DNA of 39,530 nucleotides, taken from Neisseria sp. (GTDB lineage Bacteria > Pseudomonadota > Gammaproteobacteria > Burkholderiales > Neisseriaceae). Below, one piece after another: positions 8,265 to 16,590 of the stretch (position 1 is the stretch's first letter; every line of letters starts with the position of its first letter). The position numbers were made by a program, and so were the translations under genes. The notes under the pieces were generated by a model that worked only from the letters and a program-made list of their open reading frames with translations, was not told where the DNA came from and searched no databases. The DNA lies in NCBI GenBank assembly GCA_030538415.1, contig JAUNTY010000026.1:1-39530 (forward strand), written 5' to 3'.

Positions 8265-8425
8265 GCACCCGCGCAGGCGGGTGCCCAGTCTGAAGCACAG
8301 CTTCAGTTTAAACCCGGCAGCCCTATCAATTGCCAAGCTTTTAATTTATATTGTGTTTTGAAATTTAAACCATGAGCGGACAAGCAAAGCCAGGCTTTGC
8401 ACTGGGCACCCGCCTGCGCGGGTGC
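8265..8425. repeat. Mosaic repeat with GCACCC-type palindromic ends
   Basis: Two exact inverted repeats of 25 bp (8265-8289 and 8401-8425), each beginning or ending with a palindromic unit GCACCCGC...GCGGGTGC, a dRS3-like unit with a changed outer hexamer. The interior is A+T-rich and contains small hairpins (CTGAAGCACAGCTTCAG; AAAGCCAGGCTTT). Non-coding. Together with 7797-8258 it fills the 678-bp gap before lrgB. Confidence 0.7.
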
Positions 8426-8474
8426 AACGGGTAGGGGAATTTTGCAAACGTCTCGGCCTTTGTTCAAACCGGCG

Positions 8475-9173
8475 TCAAATACCCATCAGCGGAATCAGCA
8501 GCGGCACCAGCGCCGCGGTCAGCACGCCGTTGAAAATCAGCCCCAGGCTGGCGTAAGCAGCAAACTTGCGGCTGCGTTCCAGCGCCGCGCTGATGCCCAT
8601 CGCATGTGAAGCCGCGCCGATGGAGATGCTCTGCGACGTAGGCGTGCGGATGGTGCTTGCCTGCAGCAGCTTAAAGCCAATCATCTGCCCCATCATCCCC
8701 GCCAGAATCACCGTGGCCGCAGTGATGGCGGGGATGCCGCCGATGGTGCGGGTGATTTCGATGGCAATCGGGTTGGTGACCGATTTGGCCGCCAGCGACA
8801 ACACCACTTCCCGATCCGCCCCCATCCATTTGGCAATGTATACGCCGGTCACAATGCCGGTGATGCTGCCCGCGCCCTGTGAGGCAAGTATCGGCAGCCA
8901 CTGGCTGCGGATTTTTTTCCAGTTGAGATAAAGCGGCACCGCCAGCGACACCACCGCCGGTTTCAGCCAGAAATCAATCATCTGCCCCGCTTCGTAATAG
9001 GTGGCGTAATCAATGTCGAAAATCTGCAGATACACAATCATGCTGGTGGAGCTGAGTACCACCGGATTACACAAGATGCTGCCTGTGCGCGCGCGCAGGA
9101 CATTGGTCAGCCAATACACGGTCACCGTCAGAAACAGCAATACCGCCGGATGCGAGAGCATACCCATCACCAA
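8475..9173 (-). CDS. lrgB: LrgB/CidB family membrane protein
   Basis: A 232-residue polytopic inner-membrane protein of the LrgB (YohK) family. Recognisable segments are MLSHPAVLLFLTVTVYWL at the N-terminus, LLKLQ-like core LKPAVVSLAVPLY, LAAKSVTNPIAIEI and SIGAASHAMGISAALERS near the C-terminus. LrgA/LrgB pairs act as holin/antiholin-like or small-metabolite (pyruvate, glycolate) transporters depending on the organism. The start overlaps the lrgA stop by 7 bp, so the two are translationally coupled. The specific role here cannot be decided. Confidence 0.9.
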   Translation of the reverse strand: MVMGMLSHPAVLLFLTVTVYWLTNVLRARTGSILCNPVVLSSTSMIVYLQIFDIDYATYYEAGQMIDFWLKPAVVSLAVPLYLNWKKIRSQWLPILASQGAGSITGIVTGVYIAKWMGADREVVLSLAAKSVTNPIAIEITRTIGGIPAITAATVILAGMMGQMIGFKLLQASTIRTPTSQSISIGAASHAMGISAALERSRKFAAYASLGLIFNGVLTAALVPLLIPLMGI

Positions 9174-9505
9174 TACCTCCGCACCAGCTCATGCACTTTG
9201 CCGCTGACAAACAACACCAGAAACGTGCTGACAATGGTGGCGGTGAAAATCGACAGAAAATCGCGCCCGACCACGTCCAGATAGCTCATCACCGCCACGC
9301 AGGGCGGCACCAGAAACAGCGCCAGATTGCCCATCAACACATCCACCATCTGCTGCAACCACGAGGCCTTGACCCAGCCTGCCTGCAGGGCGGCAAACAA
9401 AAAACCCATGCCGATGATGCTGCCCGGCAGCTTGATGCCGGTAAAATAAACCACGCCCTCGCCCAGCGCCAAAAAGCCGAAAATAATGCTCAACGCGCGA
9501 ATCAT
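9167..9505 (-). CDS. lrgA: LrgA/CidA family holin-like protein
   Basis: A 112-residue membrane protein with four hydrophobic segments, the size of LrgA/CidA/YohJ proteins. Diagnostic segments are KLPGSIIGMGFLFAALQAGWVK and LFLVPPCVAVMSYLD. A strong AGGAAGGGC precedes the ATG. First gene of lrgA-lrgB. No LysR or two-component regulator is adjacent, unlike the arrangement in Staphylococcus and many other bacteria. Confidence 0.9.
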   Translation of the reverse strand: MIRALSIIFGFLALGEGVVYFTGIKLPGSIIGMGFLFAALQAGWVKASWLQQMVDVLMGNLALFLVPPCVAVMSYLDVVGRDFLSIFTATIVSTFLVLFVSGKVHELVRRYW

Positions 9506-9612
9506 GCCCTTCCTCTCTTGTTCTTGTCTGTTCCGCCGGTCTGCTCGGCCATCTTGTTAAACTGTGTAAATCATAACCTGACAAAGGCCGTCTGAAAAGC
9601 CTTGCCGTGTTT

Positions 9613-9686
9613 TATAGTCGGAGAAATGAGATTCTGTACTGTCTGCGGCTTGCTGCCTTGTCTCAATCTAAATTGAAACGACTATA
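9613..9686. repeat. Correia-like element with unmatched ends (families A and B)
   Basis: A 74-bp element. The left end is TATAGTCGGAGAAATGAG (family A); the right end, read inward, is TATAGTCGTTTCAATTTAG (family B). The two ends do not pair beyond the first nine bases, unlike other copies in the window. The core piece GTACTGTCTGCGGCTTGC is retained on one side only. It lies upstream of lrgA. Confidence 0.82.
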
Positions 9687-9772
9687 ATATTGCCCAAATC
9701 ACAAGGAAGCGGCGGTTTTCACCCTTAAAAACACCCCGATGCGATGCCATCTTTTCCGGCAGGCCGAGCCCG

Positions 9773-9954
9773 TTGCAAAATACTTTTCCCTTGAAAATAT
9801 CCATTGAATCCGTCATTCCGGCGCAGGCCGGAATCTATTTCTTTCAGATTCAGTTGATTGATTTTAAATGAGTTTTGTATTTAACCATAGATTCCGGCCT
9901 GCGCCGGAATGACGAGGCTGATGCTTTTTTGATGCAGTAAGAAGTATTTTGCAA
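9773..9954. repeat. Neisserial intergenic mosaic element
   Basis: Bounded by inverted TTGCAAAATACTT (9773-9785 and 9942-9954), with two inverted 20-bp units ATTCCGGCGCAGGCCGGAAT (9815-9834) and its complement (9891-9910). The flanks match the repeat halves at both ends of this window. Non-coding. With the Correia element at 9613 it fills the 560-bp gap between lrgA and the next gene. Confidence 0.75.
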
Positions 9955-10014
9955 AGGTCTCAGGCCGTCTGAAAAGATTTCCACCGGCAACCCGACACAG
10001 CCGCAAAACAAAAA

Positions 10015-10036
10015 CGGAACCCGCTGGCGGATTCCG
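10015..10036 (-). terminator. Intrinsic terminator after the 71-residue gene
   Basis: Minus-strand hairpin CGGAATCCGCCAGCGGGTTCCG followed by TTTTTGTTTTG, 31 bp after the stop codon. It closes the nlpC-small protein operon and does not use uptake sequences. Confidence 0.75.
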
Positions 10037-10067
10037 TGGCAACAGCCGAAACAGGGCAAGCGCGCCG

Positions 10068-10283
10068 TTATTTCCGATACGGATTTTCCAACCCGGCCAC
10101 CAGCGCCTGCAGATAGCCGCGCAGTTGCGCCTCGCTGCAACCCATCAACAGCGCGTCTTCAAACGCATCCTGCGCGGTTTGGTAAAGCTCGCTCATGTTT
10201 TCCGTCATCACTTTCACTTTTTCGGTACACGATACGATTTCACCGTCATCACTGTACCATTTCGGCATTTCAGGCATGCTCAT
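10068..10283 (-). CDS. Small acidic protein of unknown function, 71 residues
   Basis: A 71-residue soluble, acidic, probably mostly helical protein (SELYQTAQDAFEDALLMGCSEAQLRGYLQALVAGLENPY in two helices). AAGGAT lies 8-10 bases before the ATG. It starts 12 bp after the stop codon of the NlpC/P60 gene and is followed by a good terminator, so it is the second gene of a two-gene operon. I do not recognise the family. Codon usage and the ribosome-binding site make it a real gene. Confidence 0.7.
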   Translation of the reverse strand: MSMPEMPKWYSDDGEIVSCTEKVKVMTENMSELYQTAQDAFEDALLMGCSEAQLRGYLQALVAGLENPYRK

Positions 10284-10295
10284 GCTGTTGTATCC

Positions 10296-10847
10296 TTACT
10301 GTAAAAAGCGCGAGGGGTCGTTTTTCTTGACCCGGCGGGCGGTCACGTATTTGCTGTTCCAATATTTGTTGCCAAGGCTGGTGATTTCGATGCGCTTGCC
10401 GGTGCGCGGCGCGTGGATAAAGCGGTTGTTGCCGATATACAGCCCCACATGCGAAATCCGCCGCCCGACGGTATTGAAAAACACCATGTCGCCCGGCTGC
10501 AGCTCGCCGCGCCCCACCGACACGCCCATGCGCGCCTGCTCGGCCGATGTACGCGGCAGGCTGATTTGCATGCTGCGGCTGAAGATGTGCTGCATAAAGC
10601 CGCTGCAGTCGAAGCCGGTGCTGGCCGAAGTGCCGCCGTAGCGGTAGGCCACGCCCAAGAGACCCATGGCGCTGCTGATGAGGCTGTCGGCGTCGGCGCG
10701 GCTGATTTCGCGGCTTTCAAGCTGGCCGGCGGTATTCTGGCGGTTAATCAGGTTTTCCAATTCGTCTGCCTGCGCCAGGCCGACGCCCGAACACAGCAGA
10801 CCGATTAAAGTAGAAGCGACAAAACACAATCGTTTCAAATTATTCAT
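10296..10847 (-). CDS. NlpC/P60 family peptidoglycan endopeptidase
   Basis: A 183-residue secreted protein with a signal peptide (cleavage probably after AQA near residue 27) and a C-terminal NlpC/P60 domain from about residue 52. The catalytic cysteine is Cys81 (FDCSGF), the catalytic histidine His133 (ISHVGLYIG) and the third polar residue His145 (RFIHAP). Such enzymes cleave the gamma-D-Glu to diaminopimelate bond in peptide stems. There is no separate targeting domain and no lipobox, so it is likely a free periplasmic enzyme. It is the first gene of an operon with the 71-residue protein. Confidence 0.92.
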   Translation of the reverse strand: MNNLKRLCFVASTLIGLLCSGVGLAQADELENLINRQNTAGQLESREISRADADSLISSAMGLLGVAYRYGGTSASTGFDCSGFMQHIFSRSMQISLPRTSAEQARMGVSVGRGELQPGDMVFFNTVGRRISHVGLYIGNNRFIHAPRTGKRIEITSLGNKYWNSKYVTARRVKKNDPSRFLQ

Positions 10848-10928
10848 GCATTCAATTTCCGTAAAACCGTAAAAGCTCCGTTCGGAAGCTTTCTTTATTC
10901 AATGTTTCCTTTCAGACGGCCTCCGTCA

Positions 10929-10972
10929 TATAGTCGAGAAATGAGTTTCAGAATCTCATTTCTCCAACCATA
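10929..10972. repeat. Correia-like end pair with no core (family A)
   Basis: A 44-bp near-palindrome TATAGTCGAGAAATGAG...CTCATTTCTCCAACCATA. Only the two terminal repeats of a family A element remain and the usual GCAGACAGTAC core is absent. It lies between the divergent nlpC and ubiB genes. Confidence 0.7.
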
Positions 10973-11058
10973 CTGCGGATGCAGGGATTTCGCGCAGAAG
11001 CGCGCCCGTTATGTTATGCTTGTTTTCATTATCCAGCCGCCACAATACAGCAAAAATC

Positions 11059-12711
11059 ATGATGATTCCAACTTTACTTGCCATGCGCGATTTCGCCCGG
11101 ATGCGCGAAATCATCGCCATCCTGACCAAATACGGTTTGGGCGAGTTTGTCCAGCGCATCAAGTTATCGCACAAAAGCATCAGCAGCGACAGCGGCCCCG
11201 CGCCCGAAAGCCGCTACATGAGCACGCCGCGCCGCTTCCGCATGGCGTTTGAGGAATTGGGGCCGACTTTTGTCAAACTCGGGCAGGTATTGTCGACGCG
11301 GGTCGACATTTTCAATGCCGAATGGATTGAAGAATTTGAGCAGCTGCAAAGCAACGTCACGCCGATTGCCACCGCCGACATCCGCGCCCTGATTGAATCG
11401 CATCTGGGGCAGCCGGTGCAGGACGTATTCCGCCACATCGACCCCAAGCCCATCGGCAGCGCCTCGATTGCGCAGGTGCACCGCGCCGAATTGGTGAGCG
11501 GCGAAGTGGTGGCGGTGAAAATCAAGCGCCCCGACATCGACGCCACCATCCAGGCCGATTTGCGCATCCTCACCCATCTGGCCAGCCTGATTGAATCGGA
11601 AATCCCCGAAGCGCGCCGCTACCAGCCGGTGCAGATGGTGCAGTATTTCGCCCGCAGCCTCGCCAAGGAAACCGATTTATCGGTGGAATTGCGCTACATG
11701 CAGCGCTTCGAGGCCACCTTTGCCAACCACGAATACATCCACATTCCCAAAGTTTACCAAGAATATTCCAATCGTCATATCCTTGTACAGGAATACATCA
11801 GCGACACGCTGCTGCAAAACGTGCCGCCCGACAGCCTGCCCGCCCCCACGCGGCGCCTGCTGGCCAACCGCATCACCGACACCCTCTTCACCATGATTCT
11901 GAAGCAGGGCTTTTTCCATGCCGACCCGCATCCGGGCAATATTTTCATCAACGATGAAGGCCGCATCACCTTTATCGACTTCGGCCTCGTCGGCCACCTC
12001 AGCAACACCCGCCGCCGCGAAATCATCGACCTGATTAACGCCCTCTCCCACCATGACCAGTTCACCATGCAATATGTATTAAGCAACTGGGCGCAGGGCG
12101 AATTGCCCGATGAAAACCTGCTCGGCGCCGACGTGCTCGAGATGCTGCTCAACTACGAACACACGCCCATGCGCGATCTGCGCATCAGCCAAGTCATCAA
12201 CGACATCACCCAAATCATGCGCCAGCACGGCCTGACCCTGCCGGGCGATTTGGTGATGCTGTTCAAAACCTTGATTACCCTCGAAGGCGTGGTGAAAAAG
12301 CTCGACGGCAGCGCCGAATTGCTGGAGCAGGCCAAGCCGATTGTGGCCGAAGTGTTCAAAGAGCGCGCCTCGCCCGAGCATATATTGCGCAAGGGCAAGA
12401 TGCACGCGCAAACCGTGGTGCAGGCGCTCGACGAGCTGCCGCAAAACCTATTCCGCCTCAGCCGCCGCATCCAGAAAGGCCAGTTTGTGGTCAATCTGGA
12501 TTTCAAGCGCGGCGAGCAGTTTATCCACCAGCTCGACAAAGCCACCAACCGCCTCACCATGGGCATCGTCACCGCCGCGCTGATTATCGGTTCCTCCATC
12601 GTGATGAGCATCGACACCGGCCCGAAATTCATCGGCTTTCTCGGCTATCTGCTGGCATTTACCAACAGCCTGTGGATTATCTGGTCGATTTGGCGCTCCG
12701 GCAAACACTGA
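11059..12711 (+). CDS. ubiB: UbiB-type ABC1 kinase-like protein (ubiquinone biosynthesis)
   Basis: About 550 residues, the usual UbiB size. Family motifs in order are FVKLGQVLSTR (KxGQ motif), VAVKIKRPDIDATI (ATP-binding lysine), FHADPHPGNIFI and ITFIDFGLVGHL (catalytic loop and metal site). The C-terminus has two membrane helices (LTMGIVTAALIIGSSIV and GFLGYLLAFTNSLWII). UbiB is an inner-membrane-associated atypical kinase/ATPase needed for coenzyme Q assembly; it was once described as a 2-polyprenylphenol hydroxylase. The start is uncertain between ATG codons at 11059, 11062 and 11083; none has a strong ribosome-binding site. It stands alone and ends before an uptake-sequence hairpin. Confidence 0.9.
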   Translation: MMIPTLLAMRDFARMREIIAILTKYGLGEFVQRIKLSHKSISSDSGPAPESRYMSTPRRFRMAFEELGPTFVKLGQVLSTRVDIFNAEWIEEFEQLQSNVTPIATADIRALIESHLGQPVQDVFRHIDPKPIGSASIAQVHRAELVSGEVVAVKIKRPDIDATIQADLRILTHLASLIESEIPEARRYQPVQMVQYFARSLAKETDLSVELRYMQRFEATFANHEYIHIPKVYQEYSNRHILVQEYISDTLLQNVPPDSLPAPTRRLLANRITDTLFTMILKQGFFHADPHPGNIFINDEGRITFIDFGLVGHLSNTRRREIIDLINALSHHDQFTMQYVLSNWAQGELPDENLLGADVLEMLLNYEHTPMRDLRISQVINDITQIMRQHGLTLPGDLVMLFKTLITLEGVVKKLDGSAELLEQAKPIVAEVFKERASPEHILRKGKMHAQTVVQALDELPQNLFRLSRRIQKGQFVVNLDFKRGEQFIHQLDKATNRLTMGIVTAALIIGSSIVMSIDTGPKFIGFLGYLLAFTNSLWIIWSIWRSGKH

Positions 12712-12722
12712 CCGCACACATC

Positions 12723-12762
12723 AGGCCGTCTGAAAAGCCGCGTTGTTTTTTTCAGACGGCCT
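12723..12762 (+). terminator. Inverted uptake-sequence terminator after ubiB
   Basis: A 14-bp stem AGGCCGTCTGAAAA and its complement, beginning 12 bp after the ubiB stop codon. Confidence 0.7.
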
Positions 12763-12827
12763 GTCACATTGTTATCAATTGGTCATAAAAAGCCGTTATA
12801 CTGGAAAGCTGAATAGCCGTAACGCAA

Positions 12828-12900
12828 TATAGTCGAAAGAAATAAGTTTCTGCTACGGCGTTAGCTCGCCTTGTATCAGAATCTCATTTCTCCGACTATA
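12828..12900. repeat. Correia-like element, short form, next to the ppk start
   Basis: A 73-bp element with ends TATAGTCGAAAGAAATAAG and (complement) TATAGTCGGAGAAATGAG, with the core reduced to CTACGGCGTTAGCTCGCC. It ends 17 bp before the ppk start codon, so the ppk leader is largely or wholly this repeat. Confidence 0.8.
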
Positions 12901-12917
12901 CTTTTAGAGAAAATATC

Positions 12918-14975
12918 ATGCCCGAACAAAACCGCCTCCTCTGCCGCGAGCTGAGCCTGCTCGCCTTCAACCGCCGCGTACTCGCCCAGGCGCAAGACAC
13001 CCGCGTGCCGCTGCTGGAGCGGCTGCGCTTTTTGTGCATCGTTTCTTCCAACCTCGACGAATTTTTCGAAGTGCGCATGGCCTGGCTCAAGCGCGAGCAA
13101 AAAGTGCGCCCGAATATCCGCCTCGACAACGGCAAGACCCCGGCGCAAACCATTGCCGCCGTCTCTGCCGAAGCGCATGCCATCATCCAGGAGCAATACG
13201 CCCTGTTTAACGACGAATTGCAGCCCGCGCTCGGCCGCGAAGGCATTCATTTCTACCGCCGCCGCAACTGGACGCCCGCGCAGCGCGCCTGGATTGAAGA
13301 CTATTTCAACCGCGAACTGCTGCCGATTCTCACCCCCATCGGCCTCGATCCCTCGCACCCCTTCCCGCGCCCCCTCAACAAATCGCTCAATTTCGCCGTC
13401 GAGCTCGAAGGCAAAGACGCCTTCGGCCGCGCTTCCGGCATGGCCATCGTGCAGGCGCCGCGCATCCTGCCGCGCGTGTTGCAGCTGCCGCACGACATTT
13501 GCGACGGCGACGACGGCTTCGTGTTCCTTTCCTCCATCCTGCACGAATACGTTTACAAACTCTTCCCCGGCATGAGCGTCAAAGGCTGTCACCAGTTCCG
13601 CCTCACCCGCGACAGCGATTTGATTGTCGACGAAGAAGACCTGAAAAACCTGCGCACCGCCATCCAGAGCGAATTGCACGACCGCGAATACGGCGACGGC
13701 GTGCGTCTCGAAGTGGCCGACACCTGCCCGCCCCATATTTACGAATTCCTACTCGGCCATTTCAAATTGCAGGAAACCGAGCTTTACCAGGTCAAAGGCC
13801 CGGTCAACCTCGTGCGCCTGATGGCCGTGCCCGACATGGTCAACCGCGCCGACCTGAAATTCCCGCCGCGCAGCGCCAGCCTGCCGCGCCGCCTGCGCAA
13901 AGGCCTGTCGGTGATTGACGCCGTGCGCCGCGCCGACATTCTGCTGCACCATCCTTATCAATCGTTCGAACCGATTGTGCGCTTTATCCACGAAGCCGCC
14001 GCCGACCCCCATGTGGTCGCCATCAAAATGACCATCTACCGCACCGGCACCGATTCCGAGCTGGTGCGCGCGCTGATGAAAGCCGCACTGGCAGGCAAAC
14101 AGGTTACCGTGGTGGTGGAACTGATGGCGCGTTTCGACGAAGCCAACAACGTCAACTGGGCGCAACAGCTCGAAAACGCCGGCGCCCACGTGGTCTACGG
14201 CGTGTTCGGCTACAAAGTGCACGCAAAAATGGCACTGGTGGTGCGGCGCGAAGACGGCCAGCTCAAGCGCTACGCCCACCTCGGCACCGGCAACTACCAT
14301 CAGGGCACCTCGCGCATCTACACCGACTTCGGCCTGATGACCGCCGACGAGCAAATCACCGCCGACGTCAACACGCTCTTCATGGAAATCACCGGCCTCG
14401 GCCAGCCCAGCCGCCTCAACAAGCTTTACCAAAGCCCGTTTACGCTGCACAAAATGATTACCGACAGCATCGAGCGCGAAGCGGAACACGCCAAGGCAGG
14501 CCACCCCGCCCGCATCGTCGCCAAGATGAACTCGCTCATCGAGCCCGGCATCATTGAAGCGCTTTACGCCGCCAGCGGCGCCGGTGTCGAAATCGACCTC
14601 ATCGTGCGCGGCATGTGCGCCCTGCGCCCCGGTGTGCCCGGCCTTTCCGACAACATCCGCGTGCGCTCCATTATCGGCCGCCAACTCGAACACTCGCGCG
14701 TGTTTTACTTCCTCAACGGCGGCGAAGAAAACACCTACATTTCCAGCGCCGACTGGATGGGGCGCAACTTCTTCCGCCGCATCGAAACCTGCACCCCGGT
14801 CGAACAGCCCGAGCTCAAGGCGCGCGTCATCCGCGAAGCGCTCACCCTCGCGCTGGCAGACAACCAGCAGGCCTGGCTGATGCAGCCCGACGGCAGCTAC
14901 ATCCGCGCGCCGTTTGCCGAAGGCGACACGCCGCTAAGCCTGCAAAACGATTTATGGGCAGAATACGGCGCCTGA
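12918..14975 (+). CDS. ppk: Polyphosphate kinase 1
   Basis: A 685-residue PPK1, full family length. It makes inorganic polyphosphate from the gamma phosphate of ATP, reversibly. The four-domain layout is visible: N-terminal helical domain (LLCRELSLLAFNRRVL, SSNLDEFFEVRMA), head domain, and two phospholipase-D-like C-terminal domains. The autophosphorylated histidine is His435 in FGYKVHAKMALV, the same number as in the E. coli enzyme, and YAHLGTGNYHQGTSRIYTDF carries the second conserved histidine. The ribosome-binding site is weak (AGAGAAA). No exopolyphosphatase gene is adjacent. A possible upstream -10 TATACT is at 12797-12802, before the repeat. Confidence 0.97.
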   Translation: MPEQNRLLCRELSLLAFNRRVLAQAQDTRVPLLERLRFLCIVSSNLDEFFEVRMAWLKREQKVRPNIRLDNGKTPAQTIAAVSAEAHAIIQEQYALFNDELQPALGREGIHFYRRRNWTPAQRAWIEDYFNRELLPILTPIGLDPSHPFPRPLNKSLNFAVELEGKDAFGRASGMAIVQAPRILPRVLQLPHDICDGDDGFVFLSSILHEYVYKLFPGMSVKGCHQFRLTRDSDLIVDEEDLKNLRTAIQSELHDREYGDGVRLEVADTCPPHIYEFLLGHFKLQETELYQVKGPVNLVRLMAVPDMVNRADLKFPPRSASLPRRLRKGLSVIDAVRRADILLHHPYQSFEPIVRFIHEAAADPHVVAIKMTIYRTGTDSELVRALMKAALAGKQVTVVVELMARFDEANNVNWAQQLENAGAHVVYGVFGYKVHAKMALVVRREDGQLKRYAHLGTGNYHQGTSRIYTDFGLMTADEQITADVNTLFMEITGLGQPSRLNKLYQSPFTLHKMITDSIEREAEHAKAGHPARIVAKMNSLIEPGIIEALYAASGAGVEIDLIVRGMCALRPGVPGLSDNIRVRSIIGRQLEHSRVFYFLNGGEENTYISSADWMGRNFFRRIETCTPVEQPELKARVIREALTLALADNQQAWLMQPDGSYIRAPFAEGDTPLSLQNDLWAEYGA

Positions 14976-14991
14976 TGTCTTGACAAGCAAG

Positions 14992-15019
14992 AGGCCGTCT
15001 GAAAGCGTTCAGACGGCCT
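14992..15019 (+). terminator. Inverted uptake-sequence terminator after ppk
   Basis: A 12-bp stem AGGCCGTCTGAA and its complement with a 4-base loop, followed by TTTTA, 17 bp after the ppk stop codon. Confidence 0.7.
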
Positions 15020-15069
15020 TTTATAGCCGTTCCGTTAGTTTGATACAGCGTTGCTGCGCCTTGCCGTAA

Positions 15070-15103
15070 TATAGTCGTTTCAATTTAGATTGAAACGACT
15101 ATA
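15070..15103. repeat. Correia-like end pair with no core (family B)
   Basis: A 34-bp near-perfect palindrome TATAGTCGTTTCAATTTAG... made of two family B ends joined head to head with nothing between. The same unit is at 20090-20123. Confidence 0.8.
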
Positions 15104-15122
15104 TTCATCGTATCAAATCTGT

Positions 15123-15218
15123 TTACACGCCGCACAGCAATTCGTTCACGCTGGTTTGGGCGCTGGTTTGGGCACGGGTTTTGGCGTCGACTTTTTTCAC
15201 AATCGCGGCACAGCTGTA
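15123..15218 (-). pseudogene. Duplicated 3-prime fragment of dapD
   Basis: Read on the minus strand this gives [20 protein letters not shown], then QTSVNELLCGV and a stop. It matches the end of the intact Dap[21 protein letters not shown] then SVNELLRGV. Compared with the gene it has a 6-bp deletion and a 12-bp tandem duplication (GCCCAAACCAGC twice), both in frame, and it has no start. The upstream edge coincides with the start of the element at 15216. Confidence 0.85.
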
Positions 15219-15333
15219 GCGTGGGCTGTGCCCACGAAAACATCACAAAACAGCCCGCCCGCAGCATGTTGAAACGCTTCTGCAATCGCTACACACAAGG
15301 TTAAACAAAAACGCGGGCTTGAGCCCGCGCTAC
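15216..15333. repeat. Small repeat with hairpin ends (GTAGCG type)
   Basis: A 118-bp segment bounded by GTAGCGTGGGCTGTGCCCACG on the left and (complement) GTAGCGCGGGCTCAAGCCCGC on the right. Each end is itself a hairpin and the two ends are inverted relative to one another. The interior is non-coding. It abuts the dapD fragment exactly. Confidence 0.55.
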
Positions 15334-15345
15334 TGATATCTTGAC

Positions 15346-15387
15346 AGGCAAGAGGCCGTCTGAAAGCGTTCAGACGGCCTCTTGCCT
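15346..15387 (-). terminator. Long-stem uptake-sequence terminator of dapD
   Basis: A perfect 19-bp stem AGGCAAGAGGCCGTCTGAA with its complement and a 4-base loop, 17 bp downstream of the dapD stop codon. The uptake sequences form the inner part of the stem. Confidence 0.78.
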
Positions 15388-15404
15388 GTTTTCAACGTTT
15401 CCGC

Positions 15405-16226
<822 letters not shown>

Positions 16227-16590
16227 GGTTTTCCTTTCGGTCAATAAATCGTTTGGCGGCATTATAACCGAAATGCGTTACACCCGCCGTTTTGGCTGAT
16301 TGTTTTGCGCTATCGAGGCCGTCTGAAAACAGCGCTTCAAGCCGCCAGAATATCGTAGAGCAAACCCGGCGCAATCAGGATAAACAGCAAGCTGCAGATG
16401 CGGTTGAGCCACAACAGGCGCGAGCCGCTCTGCAACCAGCCCCACCTGCCTGCCTGTCGCACGCACGCCCCGCATGTTCCACAAAAATGCCTTGTTTTCC
16501 CCGCACATCTTGTGGCTTTTGCACAATGACAAGCCTTGCCGCCACTCGTATGATTTGCCCATAAAAGCTTTCTTTTTCAGGAGCAGAACC
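16227..16590. other. Gene-free gap between dapD and garD
   Basis: A 364-bp gap. It holds one uptake sequence (about 16317-16328), a short minus-strand stretch that reads like the end of a LysE-family transporter (16337-16447) and the unrecognised leader of garD. The overlapping open frames on both strands have no start signal and no family resemblance. Confidence 0.6.
16337..16447 (-). pseudogene. C-terminal remnant resembling a LysE/RhtB amino-acid exporter
   Basis: The minus strand reads [20 protein letters not shown] then LFILIAPGLLYDILAA and a stop. The pattern of a basic loop, LNR and a terminal hydrophobic helix is what the last helix of LysE/RhtB exporters looks like. Upstream of this the frame loses any resemblance, so about 36 codons survive. 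I infer deletion of an exporter gene when garD arrived or was rearranged. The assignment is tentative. Confidence 0.4.

Larger units (their letters stand above)
14973..15380. repeat. Tandem duplication of terminator plus dapD tail
   Basis: A 47-bp block running from TGATGTCTTGACAAGCAAG through an uptake-sequence hairpin is found at 14973-15019 and again at 15334-15380, with two differences. The first copy is followed by a degenerate dapD 3-prime end (15123-15218), the second by the intact dapD end (from 15405). The repeat period is 361 bp. Repeat elements at 15070-15103 and 15216-15333 lie inside the first unit. This accounts for most of the 429-bp gap between ppk and dapD. Confidence 0.75.

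Noticed and set aside
7492-8375. Open frames on both strands beginning with the same peptide MLIPNSRYLYCLRLAAL
   Set aside because: The identity comes from the 77-bp palindrome, not from gene duplication; the frames have no other support.
12876-14693. Long minus-strand open frames across ppk (286 and 314 codons)
   Set aside because: Shadows of the ppk reading frame with no start signal or family resemblance.
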